Shown here piece by piece: positions 7,727-17,191 of a stretch of DNA of 64,000 bases; positions within the stretch are counted from its first letter, which is position 1; every line of letters starts with the position of its first letter. The DNA comes from Roseivivax sp. THAF197b. Lineage in GTDB: Bacteria > Pseudomonadota > Alphaproteobacteria > Rhodobacterales > Rhodobacteraceae. The position numbers and the translations under genes are program-made. The stretch is taken from assembly GCF_009363255.1 (NCBI RefSeq), contig NZ_CP045318.1, forward strand, positions 1,030,001 to 1,094,000, read 5' to 3'. The notes under the pieces were generated by a model. That model was not told the origin of the DNA and did not search any database. It was given only the letters and a program-made list of their open reading frames with translations.

Positions 7727-10135
7727 ATGCAACAGCCACTCAACACATCTTATCCGGTGCTGCCTCTGCGCGATATCGTGGTCTTCCCGCACATGATCGT
7801 GCCGCTGTTCGTGGGCCGCGAGAAATCGGTGCGCGCGCTGGAAGAGGTGATGAACGACGACAAGCAGATCCTGCTGGTCAGTCAGATGGATGCCGCCGAT
7901 GATGATCCGACCGCGGATCGCATCTACAAGGCGGGCGTCCTCGCCAATGTTCTGCAATTGCTGAAACTGCCCGACGGCACCGTGAAGGTTCTGGTCGAGG
8001 GGCAGGCCCGCGTGCGGATCGAGCATTTCACCGACAATGATGCCTTCTTCGAGGCCTCCGCCGAGTATCTGACCGAGATGCCGGGCGACGAGACCTCGAT
8101 CGAGGCGCTGGTGCGCACCGTCGCCGACGAGTTCGAGCGCTACGCCAAGGTCAAGAAGAACATCCCCGAAGAGGCTCTGTCCGCGGTGTCGGAAACGGAT
8201 GAGCCTGCGAAGCTTGCCGATCTCGTGGCGGGTCATCTCGGCATCGAGGTGGACCAGAAGCAGGAGCTTCTGGAGACGCTTTCGATCTCCGAGCGGCTTG
8301 AGAAGGTCTACGGCCACATGCAGGGGGAAATGTCCGTCCTGCAGGTCGAGAAGAAGATCAAGACGCGCGTGAAAAGCCAGATGGAGCGGACCCAGCGCGA
8401 GTACTATCTGAATGAGCAGATGAAGGCCATTCAGAAGGAGCTGGGCGACGGCGAGGACGGCCAGAACGAAGTGGCCGAGCTGGAAAAGCGTGTCTCCGAG
8501 ACGAAGCTCTCGAAGGAGGCCCGCGAAAAGGCGGATGCCGAGATCAAGAAGCTCAAGAACATGAGCCCGATGTCGGCCGAAGCCACCGTCGTGCGCAACT
8601 ATCTCGACTGGATGCTGTCGATCCCGTGGGGCACGAAGTCCCGCGTGAAGAAGGATCTGGGCCGCGCGCAGACGATCCTCGACGACGACCATTACAGCCT
8701 CGACAAGGTCAAGGAGCGGATCGTCGAATATCTCGCGGTGCAGCAGCGCTCGAAGAAGCTCAAGGGGCCGATCATGTGCCTCGTGGGTCCTCCGGGTGTC
8801 GGTAAGACCTCGCTCGGCAAGTCGGTCGCGAAGGCCACGGGGCGCGAATTCATTCGCATCTCGCTGGGCGGCGTGCGCGACGAGTCCGAGATCCGCGGCC
8901 ACCGCCGGACCTATATCGGCTCCATGCCGGGCAAGATCATCCAGGCACTGAAGAAGGCGAAGACCACGAACCCGCTCATTCTGCTCGATGAAATCGACAA
9001 GATGGGTCAGGATTTCCGTGGTGATCCGGCTTCGGCCATGCTCGAAGTGCTCGATCCCGAGCAGAACGCGACCTTCGTCGATCACTACCTCGAGGTGGAA
9101 TACGACCTCTCGAACGTGATGTTCCTGACGACGGCGAACTCCTACAACATGCCGGGCCCGCTTCTGGACCGGATGGAGATCATTCCGCTCGCAGGCTACA
9201 CCGAGGACGAGAAGGCGGAGATCGCCAAGCGGCACCTCATCTCCAAGGCGGTCAAGAACCACGGCCTGAAGAAGGGCGAGTTCGAGATCACCGACGAGGC
9301 GCTGACGGACACGATCCGCTACTACACCCGCGAGGCGGGCGTGCGGAACCTCGAGCGGGAGCTGTCGAAGCTCGCGCGGAAGGCCGTGACCGAGATCGTC
9401 AAGAAGGACGCCGAGAAGGTGGTGATCACGCCCGAGAACCTGTCCGATTACCTCGGTGTGCGGCGGCACAAATACGGCCTCGCCGAGGAAGAGAACCAGG
9501 TCGGTGTGGTCACGGGCCTCGCCTATACCTCGGTCGGTGGCGATCTGTTGCAGATCGAGGCGCTGCGCCTGCCGGGCAAGGGTCGGATGAAGACCACCGG
9601 CAAGCTGGGCGACGTGATGAAGGAATCGATCGACGCGGCATCGAGCTATGTGCGGTCGATCAGCCCTCAGATCGGGGTCAAACCGCCGAAGTTCGAGCGA
9701 ATGGACATCCACGTCCACGTCCCCGAAGGCGCCACGCCCAAGGACGGCCCCTCGGCAGGTCTCGCGATGGTGACGTCCATCGTGTCGGTGCTGACGGGTA
9801 TCCCGGTACGCCGCGACATCGCCATGACGGGCGAAGTGACGCTGCGCGGGAACGCGCTGCCCATCGGTGGCCTGAAGGAGAAGCTGCTTGCCGCGCTGCG
9901 CGGTGGGATCAAGACGGTCTTCATCCCGAAGGAGAACGAGAAGGACCTCGCCGAGTTGCCGGACAACGTGAAGGACGGGCTTGAGATCGTGCCGGTCTCC
10001 CACGTCTTCGAGGTGCTGGACCGGGCGCTTGTGCGCAAGCCCGAGCCCATCGAGTGGGACGAGGCCGCGGAAGAGGCCGCAGCGCAGGCGCTGGCTGAAA
10101 AGCGTGGCGACGCAGCGGGTGCCATCGCGCATTAA
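7727..10135 (+). CDS. lon: ATP-dependent Lon protease
   Basis: 802 residues, normal for LonA. The N-terminal substrate-binding domain opens with '[24 protein letters not shown]'. The AAA+ module has Walker A GPPGVGKT at 354-361 and 'LLDEIDKMG' as Walker B. The protease domain has the catalytic Ser676 in [10 protein letters not shown], with the partner Lys in [10 protein letters not shown] (near 719). It degrades misfolded and short-lived regulatory proteins in the cytoplasm. AAGGA precedes the ATG by six bases. A sigma-32-like promoter lies upstream and a strong terminator downstream, so the gene is its own unit. An HU-like gene follows, matching the lon-hup order of many proteobacteria. Confidence 0.98.
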   Translation: MQQPLNTSYPVLPLRDIVVFPHMIVPLFVGREKSVRALEEVMNDDKQILLVSQMDAADDDPTADRIYKAGVLANVLQLLKLPDGTVKVLVEGQARVRIEHFTDNDAFFEASAEYLTEMPGDETSIEALVRTVADEFERYAKVKKNIPEEALSAVSETDEPAKLADLVAGHLGIEVDQKQELLETLSISERLEKVYGHMQGEMSVLQVEKKIKTRVKSQMERTQREYYLNEQMKAIQKELGDGEDGQNEVAELEKRVSETKLSKEAREKADAEIKKLKNMSPMSAEATVVRNYLDWMLSIPWGTKSRVKKDLGRAQTILDDDHYSLDKVKERIVEYLAVQQRSKKLKGPIMCLVGPPGVGKTSLGKSVAKATGREFIRISLGGVRDESEIRGHRRTYIGSMPGKIIQALKKAKTTNPLILLDEIDKMGQDFRGDPASAMLEVLDPEQNATFVDHYLEVEYDLSNVMFLTTANSYNMPGPLLDRMEIIPLAGYTEDEKAEIAKRHLISKAVKNHGLKKGEFEITDEALTDTIRYYTREAGVRNLERELSKLARKAVTEIVKKDAEKVVITPENLSDYLGVRRHKYGLAEEENQVGVVTGLAYTSVGGDLLQIEALRLPGKGRMKTTGKLGDVMKESIDAASSYVRSISPQIGVKPPKFERMDIHVHVPEGATPKDGPSAGLAMVTSIVSVLTGIPVRRDIAMTGEVTLRGNALPIGGLKEKLLAALRGGIKTVFIPKENEKDLAELPDNVKDGLEIVPVSHVFEVLDRALVRKPEPIEWDEAAEEAAAQALAEKRGDAAGAIAH

Positions 10136-10162
10136 GCGCGCCACATTCGTGTGAACCAACAA

Positions 10163-10192
10163 CGCCGCGGGTCTCTGGCCCGCGGCGTTTTT
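10163..10192 (+). terminator. Rho-independent terminator of lon
   Basis: CGCCGCGGG (10163-10171) pairs with CCCGCGGCG (10179-10187), followed by five T bases, 28 bases after the lon stop. Confidence 0.92.
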
Positions 10193-10436
10193 CGTGCTGC
10201 AAGGTTATGGAGCCGCTCCTCGGCGGGTTGTCGGCCTCGGCGCTCTCGCGGGGAGAGCCGACCTTGCGCAGGCGTCCAGCAGCAACAATTTCCCGTCAAA
10301 ACAGCGATGTTATCGCGTCATTTCGGCCCTGACTGCGCCTTTCGGGCCGACAAGGTTTTGGCGAAACGCAGATTACCTGCTATCGTCTGCCCGAGCAGAA
10401 GGCCGCAAACGGCCCCACAAGAAGGATACAGGCGAT

Positions 10437-10904
10437 ATGACCACCTCGAAAACCACATCTCGGACCACGTCCGCGAAATCCGCGCGCACGCCCGCGAAAC
10501 CGCGCGCGCCCCGCAAGACGGCTGCTGTGCGTCCCGCAGCCGCGCCCGCGCCGGAACCCGCAAAAACGGAGGATGCGCTGCATACCGCCGTGGCGGCCAC
10601 GCTCGATCCGACGCTGCTGCCCCCTGCCATGCAGCCCGAGCTGAAAAAGCGCGAGCTCATAGACAAGGTGGTGCGCCGTTCGGGTGTGAAGAAACGCGAC
10701 GCGAAACCCGCGATCGAGGCGGCGCTTGAAATCCTGGGCGAGGCGCTGGCCGAGGGCCGGGATCTGAACGTCAAACCCTTCGGCAAGATGAAGGTGCAGC
10801 GCGTGCGCGACACCGGCAACGGGCAGGTCCTCGTCACCAAGGTGCGCCAGCCGCAAGAGGCCGAAAAGGACGCGCCTGACCCCCTTGCGCAGGCGGCGGA
10901 GTAA
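10437..10904 (+). CDS. HU/IHF-like DNA-binding protein with a basic N-terminal tail
   Basis: 155 residues. The first 45 or so are Thr/Ala/Pro/Lys-rich and disordered-looking, like histone-type tails. Residues about 70-140 align with the HU fold: 'KKRELIDKVVRRSGVKKRDAK' then 'ALEILGEALAEGRDLNVKPFGKMKV'. The usual flexible-arm motif with an intercalating proline (RNPxTGE) is missing; the arm reads VRDTGNGQVLVTKV. It may therefore bind or bend DNA differently from true HU. An upstream in-frame ATG at 10194 is rejected because it abuts the lon terminator and adds sequence without HU character. Position after lon matches hup genes elsewhere. Confidence 0.78.
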   Translation: MTTSKTTSRTTSAKSARTPAKPRAPRKTAAVRPAAAPAPEPAKTEDALHTAVAATLDPTLLPPAMQPELKKRELIDKVVRRSGVKKRDAKPAIEAALEILGEALAEGRDLNVKPFGKMKVQRVRDTGNGQVLVTKVRQPQEAEKDAPDPLAQAAE

Positions 10905-10923
10905 AGCTAAAGACGCCCGCACC

Positions 10924-10998
10924 GGGTGATTAGCTCAGTGGTAGAGCGCTTCGTTCACATCGAAGATGTCAGGAGTTCGAATCTCTTATCACCCACCA
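10924..10998 (+). tRNA. tRNA-Val (anticodon CAC)
   Basis: Full cloverleaf with encoded CCA. Acceptor GGGTGAT pairs with ATCACCC, the anticodon stem is CTTCG/CGAAG with loop TTCACAT, and the T arm has TTCGAAT. CAC reads GUG. Confidence 0.95.
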
Positions 10999-11007
10999 GA
11001 ATTCGGA

Positions 11008-11038
11008 AAGGCGCGCATCCGATCGGGGCGCGCCTTTT
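11008..11038 (+). terminator. Rho-independent terminator after tRNA-Val(CAC)
   Basis: AAGGCGCGC (11008-11016) pairs with GCGCGCCTT (11028-11036) and runs into four T bases. The second tRNA-Val therefore probably has its own promoter. Confidence 0.85.
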
Positions 11039-11102
11039 CCTTTGCAGGAGCGGTGCGAGAGGGCTTGAAGGCCGTGCGGCGCCGCTCTAGACAGCGGGTC
11101 GG

Positions 11103-11178
<76 letters not shown>

Positions 11179-11213
11179 TTCCCGCCGACGCTCCCGTGAC
11201 ACCCACCGCCAGG

Positions 11214-12287
11214 TCAGTCCCGCTCGGCGTATCCCGTCATCTCCAGATAACCGCGACCGGGATGGCTGCCCGACAGCGTGATCGGACCTTCCCAATAGGG
11301 AAAGAGCGTTCCCATCCAGGCCTGCGGGTTCAGCGGCTCAGTCGTGATGTCGAGCCCTTCTTCGGGCAGTTCGACGCGCCAGCGCACCGGGATGTCGCGG
11401 CCCGCCACGTCTGCCGTCTCAAGCGGGGTCAGTCGCAGCGCGCCGTCGCCATAGGGCCGCGTCTCGCCCGTCTCCGTGATCCAGGTGGCGGAGGTGAAAT
11501 GCCCGCCATCCGAGGACCGCAAGCCGAAGCCCATCAGCTTCGCGCCCCCGTCGAAGTTCAGCGAAAACCAGTCCCAGCCGGTCTGCGTCTCCGACAAGGG
11601 CTGCGAGGACCATTCCCGATCGAGCCAGGCGGTTCCGGTCACTTCGACATCGCCCTCGGGCAGGGACAGCGTGCCCGCGACCTCGTAGAAGGGCTGGGAA
11701 TAGTAATAGCTTGCCTGACCTTCGGCGGATTTGACCGAATAGCCCGCATCGCCCTGAAAAATCAGCGGGCCGGTCGCGTCGAGCGCGAGATCATAGGCGA
11801 AATCGCGCCCCCGTGCGGTCAGTTGCACGGATGACAGCGCGTCTTCGCCCGCCTCCGCATCCGAGCGGAGCGACCAATCGTCAATGAAGGCCTCGAAGGG
11901 GTCCGGGGTGACGCCTGCCTGTCCGGTGCCGCCCCGACCCAGCCGTTCGGCGACGCGGTGCCAATCCGCCGAGGTCAATGCCGCATGGCCCATCCATAGC
12001 TGATCGGCCTCCCATCCCTCCGCGGTGTCGGGCCTGCGGGCCGAGCGAAAGAGCGTCCATTGCCCGCCATATTCCGTGCCATCCTCCGCCGTCAGGTTCG
12101 TGGTCAGATACCACCACTCGATCCGGTAATCGGGATGCGGCAGGTGATCGGCGGGAAATTCGAAAGTGGTGTCCGGTTGAGGGACGGCGAAGCCCTCCGC
12201 CTCCGCGCCGAGCCCCGCAAAACCTTGGGCAAGCGCGGGCAGGGGGGCCGCGAGACAGGCCAGGATCAGGGAGACTTTAACGATCAT
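11214..12287 (-). CDS. AttH-like secreted lipocalin / carotenoid-hydratase-fold protein
   Basis: 357 residues. A signal peptide (about 1-20, cut after ALA) is followed by a two-barrel lipocalin-like fold of the AttH / CrtC group. Typical pieces are 'HPDYRIEWWYLTTNL', 'YYYSQPFYEVAGTL', 'GTAWLDREWSSQPL' and 'GWDWFSLNFDGGAKLMGF'. AttH proteins are predicted secreted hydrolases or lipid carriers encoded with an AttE/F-type ABC exporter, as here: the start overlaps the end of the permease gene by 11 bases. True carotenoid hydratases (CrtC) sit in carotenoid clusters, which are absent, so an envelope-lipid role is likelier. The substrate is unknown. Confidence 0.8.
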   Translation of the reverse strand: MIVKVSLILACLAAPLPALAQGFAGLGAEAEGFAVPQPDTTFEFPADHLPHPDYRIEWWYLTTNLTAEDGTEYGGQWTLFRSARRPDTAEGWEADQLWMGHAALTSADWHRVAERLGRGGTGQAGVTPDPFEAFIDDWSLRSDAEAGEDALSSVQLTARGRDFAYDLALDATGPLIFQGDAGYSVKSAEGQASYYYSQPFYEVAGTLSLPEGDVEVTGTAWLDREWSSQPLSETQTGWDWFSLNFDGGAKLMGFGLRSSDGGHFTSATWITETGETRPYGDGALRLTPLETADVAGRDIPVRWRVELPEEGLDITTEPLNPQAWMGTLFPYWEGPITLSGSHPGRGYLEMTGYAERD

Positions 12288-14679
12288 TTGCGAACACCCG
12301 CAGAAGTTGGGAGGGCGGTAGCCGCGTCAAGCGAAAGACCGGCCAGAGGCAGGCGAGGATCGCCGCGGCAAGGGCGGCCAACGCAAGCCACAGCCATTGC
12401 ACCGGGAAAAGCGCCATGGGCAGGCGCCAGCCGAAGGCCTCCACATTGACGATGGCCAGCAGCACCCAGGCGAGGCACAGGCCAACGGGCACGGCAATGG
12501 CCCAGGTCAGAAGCGCGAGGAGAGCGGTGCGCGCGATCTCGAGCCAGCCCAGCCGACCGGGCGTCAAACCAAGCGCCCAGACCGGGGCCAGCTGCGGCAG
12601 GCGCAGGCTCGACAGCGTCAGAAGGCTCGTGAGGATCGCAAAGCCCGCAACCCCGAGCGTCAGCACGTTGAGCGCGCCCGAGACGAGGAAGGTCTGGTCG
12701 AAAATGCGCAAGGACAGGGCCTTCACCTGTGCCTGATCGATGACATTCCCATCGGGCAGATCGAAGCGCTGGCGCAGGTCCTGCGCGAGGTCCGGGACGC
12801 GCTCGGGATCCACCCTGAGGGCAAAGCGCAAGCGCGGGCGGTCCGGGAACCGCTGATCGAGCGCGTCGATGCCCGTAATCAGCTGACCGGCCGGATTGCC
12901 GTAATCCGAGTAGACGCCGGCGATGGGCAGGCTCCAATCCGGGGTGATCGCGACCTCGTCTCCAAGAGCCAGATCCTCGCGGCGGTAAAGCTGTTCGTTG
13001 ACCAGCACCGCATCGCCCGCAGCGATGCGGTCCCAGACGTCGGGGGCGGCGCGCAAAAGTGGCCAGTTGTCGCGATAGGTCGGGTGATCCGCGACGCCGA
13101 AGATTTCCGCTGGCTGGTCTGCGACGTTCACATCGACGGACCAGACGGGCAGGATCGCATCCACCTCGGGCGCCACGCGATCCCGGATCGCCTGCGCCTC
13201 GCCCGGCGTCCGGGCGGTGACGTAAAGCTCCGCCGCGAGGCGTTGATCGAGCCACCCGGTGAAGGTCGTCCGGAAGGAGCCGACCATCGTGCCGACGCCG
13301 ATATTGGCCGAGAGGGCCAGCAGAAGCGCCATCAGTGCCAGCGACAGGGCCGGGACCTGCTGGCGGGCATCGGCCAGAAGCCACTCGCCGATCGGGCCGC
13401 GTTCCAAGGGGCGCATCGCGCGCAAGGCTCCGATCAGCACAGGCGGCAACGCCAGGGCAGCACCGATCAGGAGTGCCGCAAGGCAGGCGAAGGCCAGTAT
13501 CAGGCCCGATCCCCAAACGGCCAGGATCGCACTGCCCAGCAGCAAAGAAGCGGCGAACACGCCCTGCACGCGCAACGCGCGCGCATTCGCCATCGCCCAG
13601 GCGCGGGGCTGGGCCGGCGCCAGAAGCGGCATCTTCGCTACGCGCCAAAGCGCCTGCGCCCCCGCCAGACCCGCGCCCAGAAGGGCAATCGCAAGAGCCG
13701 AGAGCGCCCAAAGCGGATCGAAGCCGAGCTGGCCCGACACATCCGCACCGTAGAGCCCGCGCAGCGTGCCCGCGACCCCGGGCAGGAGCGCTGCGGCGAT
13801 GGCGTAGCCCAATGCGATGCCCGCGATCCCGGCGACCAGCGCGATCAGCGACAGTTCCGCGCCTAGAAGCAGCATCAGCCGTGACAGGGGCAAGCCGAGC
13901 GCGCGCAGGGTGCGGAAGGTCGCGCGGCGCTGTTCGAAGGCGAGGCCGATGGCCGATTGCACGATGAACAGACCGACGGCGAAAGACAGAAGGCCGAACG
14001 CGGTCAAGTTGAGGTGGAAGGAATCGGTCAGCCGCGCGAGATCGCCGCCCGTTTGCCCCTCGATTCGCGTGAGCTCCGTCGCGGTTTCGATCGCGGGCAG
14101 GCCAAATGCCTGTTCGGGCGCGATCACGAGGGCGGTCAGTTGGTCGAGCCCCAGAAGCCGTTGCGTAGTGGTGATATCGGTCAGGGCAGTGCCTTGCGCG
14201 ACCTGTCCGCTCAGGCGAAGCGGCGGCAGATCGGCGTTCCGCACCGTCTCTGCGGTCTCGGGTGCGACGATCAGGAGACCCGTCTCCGACAGGAGCCCGT
14301 CAAGCGCCTCCGCATCGCCCGCGATGGCCGCGCTGCCAAGGCCCGGCGGCGCGGTGAGCGGGTCGATCCCGCGCAGGGTGAGGCGCGTCTCGCCAAGCGT
14401 CAGACTGCCTTCGACCAGCGGCGTGACCGCATAGCCCGCCCGCCGCAATTCCGCGAAATCGGTCATGGTGACGCCTTCGGCAGAGACTAGCCGGTCGAGC
14501 GTGCCCTGTCCCAGCGCTCCTGCGGCGCGATCATAGCTCGCGCGCGCTTCGGCATTGATCGCCTGCACCCCGGACCAGAGCGCTGTTGCCAGCGCCAGCC
14601 CGATCAGCAAGGTCGCAAGCTGGATCGGATGCCGCCACCAATGGGCAAGCAGCGCCGATAATCCCGTGCGCATCATCAT
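12277..14679 (-). CDS. FtsX-type (MacB family) ABC transporter permease
   Basis: 800 residues with about eight membrane spans: one near the N-terminus (22-45), groups near 260-380 and 410-490, and a C-terminal group. Two FtsX domains and large periplasmic parts are typical of lipoprotein/lipid-type exporters. The start is chosen at the first of three consecutive ATG codons (14679), because that one overlaps the ATPase stop as ATGA. Partners are the ATPase upstream and AttH downstream. It probably drives release of a lipid or lipoprotein through mechanotransmission in the inner membrane, but nothing shows the substrate. Confidence 0.85.
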   Translation of the reverse strand: MMMRTGLSALLAHWWRHPIQLATLLIGLALATALWSGVQAINAEARASYDRAAGALGQGTLDRLVSAEGVTMTDFAELRRAGYAVTPLVEGSLTLGETRLTLRGIDPLTAPPGLGSAAIAGDAEALDGLLSETGLLIVAPETAETVRNADLPPLRLSGQVAQGTALTDITTTQRLLGLDQLTALVIAPEQAFGLPAIETATELTRIEGQTGGDLARLTDSFHLNLTAFGLLSFAVGLFIVQSAIGLAFEQRRATFRTLRALGLPLSRLMLLLGAELSLIALVAGIAGIALGYAIAAALLPGVAGTLRGLYGADVSGQLGFDPLWALSALAIALLGAGLAGAQALWRVAKMPLLAPAQPRAWAMANARALRVQGVFAASLLLGSAILAVWGSGLILAFACLAALLIGAALALPPVLIGALRAMRPLERGPIGEWLLADARQQVPALSLALMALLLALSANIGVGTMVGSFRTTFTGWLDQRLAAELYVTARTPGEAQAIRDRVAPEVDAILPVWSVDVNVADQPAEIFGVADHPTYRDNWPLLRAAPDVWDRIAAGDAVLVNEQLYRREDLALGDEVAITPDWSLPIAGVYSDYGNPAGQLITGIDALDQRFPDRPRLRFALRVDPERVPDLAQDLRQRFDLPDGNVIDQAQVKALSLRIFDQTFLVSGALNVLTLGVAGFAILTSLLTLSSLRLPQLAPVWALGLTPGRLGWLEIARTALLALLTWAIAVPVGLCLAWVLLAIVNVEAFGWRLPMALFPVQWLWLALAALAAAILACLWPVFRLTRLPPSQLLRVFANDR

Positions 14680-15329
14680 GCGATGCGGCCCTGTTCGAGA
14701 TGCAGCCGCCTGTCCATGCGTGCCGCATGCCGCTCCGAATGGGTGACCATAAGGAAAGCGGCACCCGTCTCGCACGCGAGCTCCAGAAGCAGATCCAGCA
14801 CGCGCCCCGCCGTGTCCTCATCGAGGTTTCCGGTCGGCTCATCCGCCAGCAACAGGGCAGGGCGGTTGGCGATGGCGCGGCCGATGGCGACGCGCTGCTG
14901 CTGCCCGCCAGACAGTTCTTCGGGATAGCGGTCGAGATAGGGCGTGAGGCCCAGCCGCTCGGACAATTCGGCCTGCCAGTCCGGGTCGGCGTGACCCGAC
15001 AGGCGCGCCTGGAAGGACAGGTTCGCGCGCACATCGAGGGACGGGATGAGGTTCAGGCTTTGGAAGACCACGCCGATCCGGTCCCGGCGCATGGCCGCGC
15101 GGCCCGCTTCATCGAGGCCCGAAAGCCGCGTGCCATCGAGCGTCACCTCGCCGCGATCGGGCGTGTCCAGACAGCCCAGGCAATGCAGGAGCGTGCTTTT
15201 CCCGGAGCCTGATTCGCCCGTCAGCGCCACGCTTTCCCCGCCCGCCACATCAAGCGACACGCCTCTCAGAACGGCCAGCGCCCGGTCGGCGGAGGTGTAA
15301 CTTTTCTCGATATCGCGGGCAGTCAGCAT
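14676..15329 (-). CDS. ABC transporter ATP-binding protein (LolD/MacB type)
   Basis: 217 residues. Walker A GESGSGKST (near 38-46), Q-loop VVFQSLNLIPSL, signature LSGGQQQR and Walker B ALLLADEPTGNLD are intact, as is the switch histidine in 'MVTHSE'. The closest groups are LolD, MacB and FtsE, which pair with FtsX-type permeases. I start at MLTARDIEKSY (15329), preceded by GAGGAGAGCCC; a longer frame upstream adds unrelated residues. The stop overlaps the permease start by four bases. A LytTR regulator gene ends 55 bases upstream. Confidence 0.92.
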   Translation of the reverse strand: MLTARDIEKSYTSADRALAVLRGVSLDVAGGESVALTGESGSGKSTLLHCLGCLDTPDRGEVTLDGTRLSGLDEAGRAAMRRDRIGVVFQSLNLIPSLDVRANLSFQARLSGHADPDWQAELSERLGLTPYLDRYPEELSGGQQQRVAIGRAIANRPALLLADEPTGNLDEDTAGRVLDLLLELACETGAAFLMVTHSERHAARMDRRLHLEQGRIA

Positions 15330-15384
15330 GGGCTCTCCTCGGTCGTGTGATCGAGGTAGCGGCGGCGCCTTCCAAGGCAAAGGC

Positions 15385-16239
15385 TCAGCGCTGGTCGAGC
15401 CAGGTGGTCACGGTGTCGAGGCGGGCGCGGGCCACCGGTATGTCCGTGCCATCTGCCAGTTGCAGAAAGGATTTTCCGTCGCGCCGGATCAGGCGCGTCA
15501 CAGCCTGCGCGGCCACCCACCATGAACGGTGCGGCTGGATGCCGCTGCTCTCGGGAACCTGTGCGAGCACGTCGCGCAGGCGCGCGCGGCGCGTCACCTC
15601 GCCACCCTTGAGGTGGATACACAGGTGATGCTGGCGGGCCTCGATCGCGAGCAGATCATGGAGATCGATGCACAATCCGCCGACGAAGATCTGGTCTGCA
15701 GTGCGGGGGGCCAGGCTTTCGGCGGAAACCCCGGGCGCTGCGCTCTCTTTGCTCTCGGGCCAAAGCGCGCGGGCCTCCGCGGGCAGGACGAATCGCAGGA
15801 ACAGTGTCTCGAATATTCCGAGCAATACGGCGTAGATCGAGGCGCAGAACAGCGCATTGGTACAACTGACATTGGCCATCAGAAACAGGAACGGCACCGT
15901 CACGATCATCGCGGAGAGCAGGGTGGAGACCAGTATGGGCCAGTGTCGAAGCAACCCCGCTTCGCGCAGCGACGTAGCGCCGTGCAGCATCGCCCAATGA
16001 CAGAGCGCATATATCGGCAGCAAGATGAGGTAGCCGAGAAAGGCCAGCGAATGGTCCGCATGGCTGAAAAGGCGCAGCGGGTCGGAGATGACCAGCACGA
16101 GCAACAGGCACATCACGAGGATCCGCCCATTGTCCGAGCGCAGCGTGTCCCGGATCAGGCCGCAATCGCAGATGTGGCGCTTTCCGAACCAGTCTTGAAT
16201 ATGCCATTCCGGCTGGGGGGTATCTGCACTCTTGATCAC
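15385..16239 (-). CDS. Membrane-anchored LytTR-family transcriptional regulator
   Basis: 284 residues. Four hydrophobic spans lie at about 40-57, 67-86, 100-121 and 127-150; the C-terminal part (about 185-284) is a LytTR DNA-binding domain ('HLCIHLKGGEVTRRARLRDVLAQV', 'IQPHRSWWVAAQAV', 'ADGTDIPVARARLDTV'). LytTR proteins bind direct repeats upstream of their targets. There is no receiver domain, so signal input is probably through the membrane part. It is on the same strand as, and 55 bases before, the ABC/AttH genes, which makes them the obvious target. The N-terminal CDCG segment (24-27) is a possible metal or redox site; this is speculation. Confidence 0.85.
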   Translation of the reverse strand: MIKSADTPQPEWHIQDWFGKRHICDCGLIRDTLRSDNGRILVMCLLLVLVISDPLRLFSHADHSLAFLGYLILLPIYALCHWAMLHGATSLREAGLLRHWPILVSTLLSAMIVTVPFLFLMANVSCTNALFCASIYAVLLGIFETLFLRFVLPAEARALWPESKESAAPGVSAESLAPRTADQIFVGGLCIDLHDLLAIEARQHHLCIHLKGGEVTRRARLRDVLAQVPESSGIQPHRSWWVAAQAVTRLIRRDGKSFLQLADGTDIPVARARLDTVTTWLDQR

Positions 16240-16741
16240 GGCTCAGCTTCTTCAACTGGTGAAACGCGGTGTCCTGCACCTGGCGAAAGATGTCCTCGAA
16301 AGCACGGAATTCGACAGAATTGACGCCGTTTAGCGTCAGTTCGGCCTTAAATCAATAGGATTGCGTAATTGGCTTCCCATGTATCTGTGCGGGATGTCTC
16401 TGTCTGATCTGCTGCCGTGCAGGCCACGTCCAAACAATTGCAGTTACACCCCACCGGACATGCCGGGCGGCACCGCACGAGCGCGAAACGTGGTTAATAA
16501 AAATCTGCGCGCGTCCGGCGGCTGCAGGGTTCTGCCCGCCTTCCCAAGTCACCCATCGCATGGCCAGGAAAGGCCACCGCCACGTGCTCATGGCCTTTCG
16601 CATTCCGCGATCCCCACGCTCAATTCCGCGAACTTTCCGGCAAGTCGCATTCTTCGTGAAAACCACCGCCAATTCCGCTTGACGGGGAGGAGGTGCGGCC
16701 ATAGAACGCGCGACACGTCCGGGCGACCGGACGGGCAGCGA
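16240..16741. other. 500-base intergenic stretch
   Basis: No convincing gene, RNA fold or repeat is visible. It probably carries the promoters of the LytTR gene (left, minus) and of the tRNA-Asp pair (right, plus). Confidence 0.5.
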
Positions 16742-16818
16742 GCGGTTGTAGCTCAGTTGGTTAGAGTACCGGCCTGTCACGCCGGGGGTCGCGGGTTCGA
16801 GCCCCGTCAACCGCGCCA
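16742..16818 (+). tRNA. tRNA-Asp (anticodon GTC), first copy
   Basis: Cloverleaf with encoded CCA: acceptor GCGGTTG/CAACCGC, anticodon loop CTGTCAC, T loop TTCGAGC. It is identical over its full length to the copy 111 bases downstream. Confidence 0.96.
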
Positions 16819-16852
16819 CCGCTGTCCCGTCCCGAAGTCTCGTGCGTAATGC

Positions 16853-16929
16853 GCGGTTGTAGCTCAGTTGGTTAGAGTACCGGCCTGTCACGCCGGGGGT
16901 CGCGGGTTCGAGCCCCGTCAACCGCGCCA
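16853..16929 (+). tRNA. tRNA-Asp (anticodon GTC), second copy
   Basis: It matches the first copy base for base; the 34-base spacer between them is unrelated to the flanks. Antisense translation of either copy gives a spurious peptide often mistaken for a protein. Confidence 0.96.
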
Positions 16930-17001
16930 CTTCTTCCTCGACAGTTCGGAAAAGATGGCGCCGCCCGCGTGTCCCACCTCGGGCATTTGGCGCGGGCCTT
17001 T

Positions 17002-17069
17002 GTCACGTTCGGACCAAAAATACCTCCGGAGGTTTGGAGGCAGAGCCTCCACGCGGCCCTTGGGCCGCG
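17002..17069 (-). repeat. Dispersed two-hairpin element, copy B
   Basis: Read on the minus strand: hairpin I is CGCGGCCC/GGGCCGCG, unlike the other copies in sequence but still perfectly paired; hairpin II is TGGAGGC/GCCTCCA with loop TCT; then CCTCCGGAGG and TATTTTTGGTCCG...CGTGAC. It lies 122 bases after the stop of the DUF882 gene, beyond that gene's ordinary terminator. Confidence 0.88.
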
Positions 17070-17137
17070 CCCTTGCCCAGCGCTCCCGAACGCCGGGCCA
17101 TCGGTATAGAGCGCCCCACATCGGAAATGCCCCCACG

Positions 17138-17163
17138 AAAAAAGGCGCCGCATCGGGCGCCTT
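17138..17163 (-). terminator. Rho-independent terminator of the DUF882 gene
   Basis: On the minus strand AAGGCGCC pairs with GGCGCC, followed by six T bases, 29 bases after the stop codon. Confidence 0.9.
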
Positions 17164-17191
17164 CCATCATTTTTTGTTTTTCTTCGGGGCC

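Noticed and set aside
7712..10162. Long open frame on the minus strand opposite lon
   Set aside because: It is antisense to a clear Lon protease and its product is compositionally biased (Arg, Leu, His) without domain features; it arises from GC-rich codon structure.
16742..16929. Minus-strand peptides running through the tRNA-Asp genes (containing LTGLEPATPGVTG)
   Set aside because: These are translations of the antisense strand of tRNA-Asp, a known misannotation.
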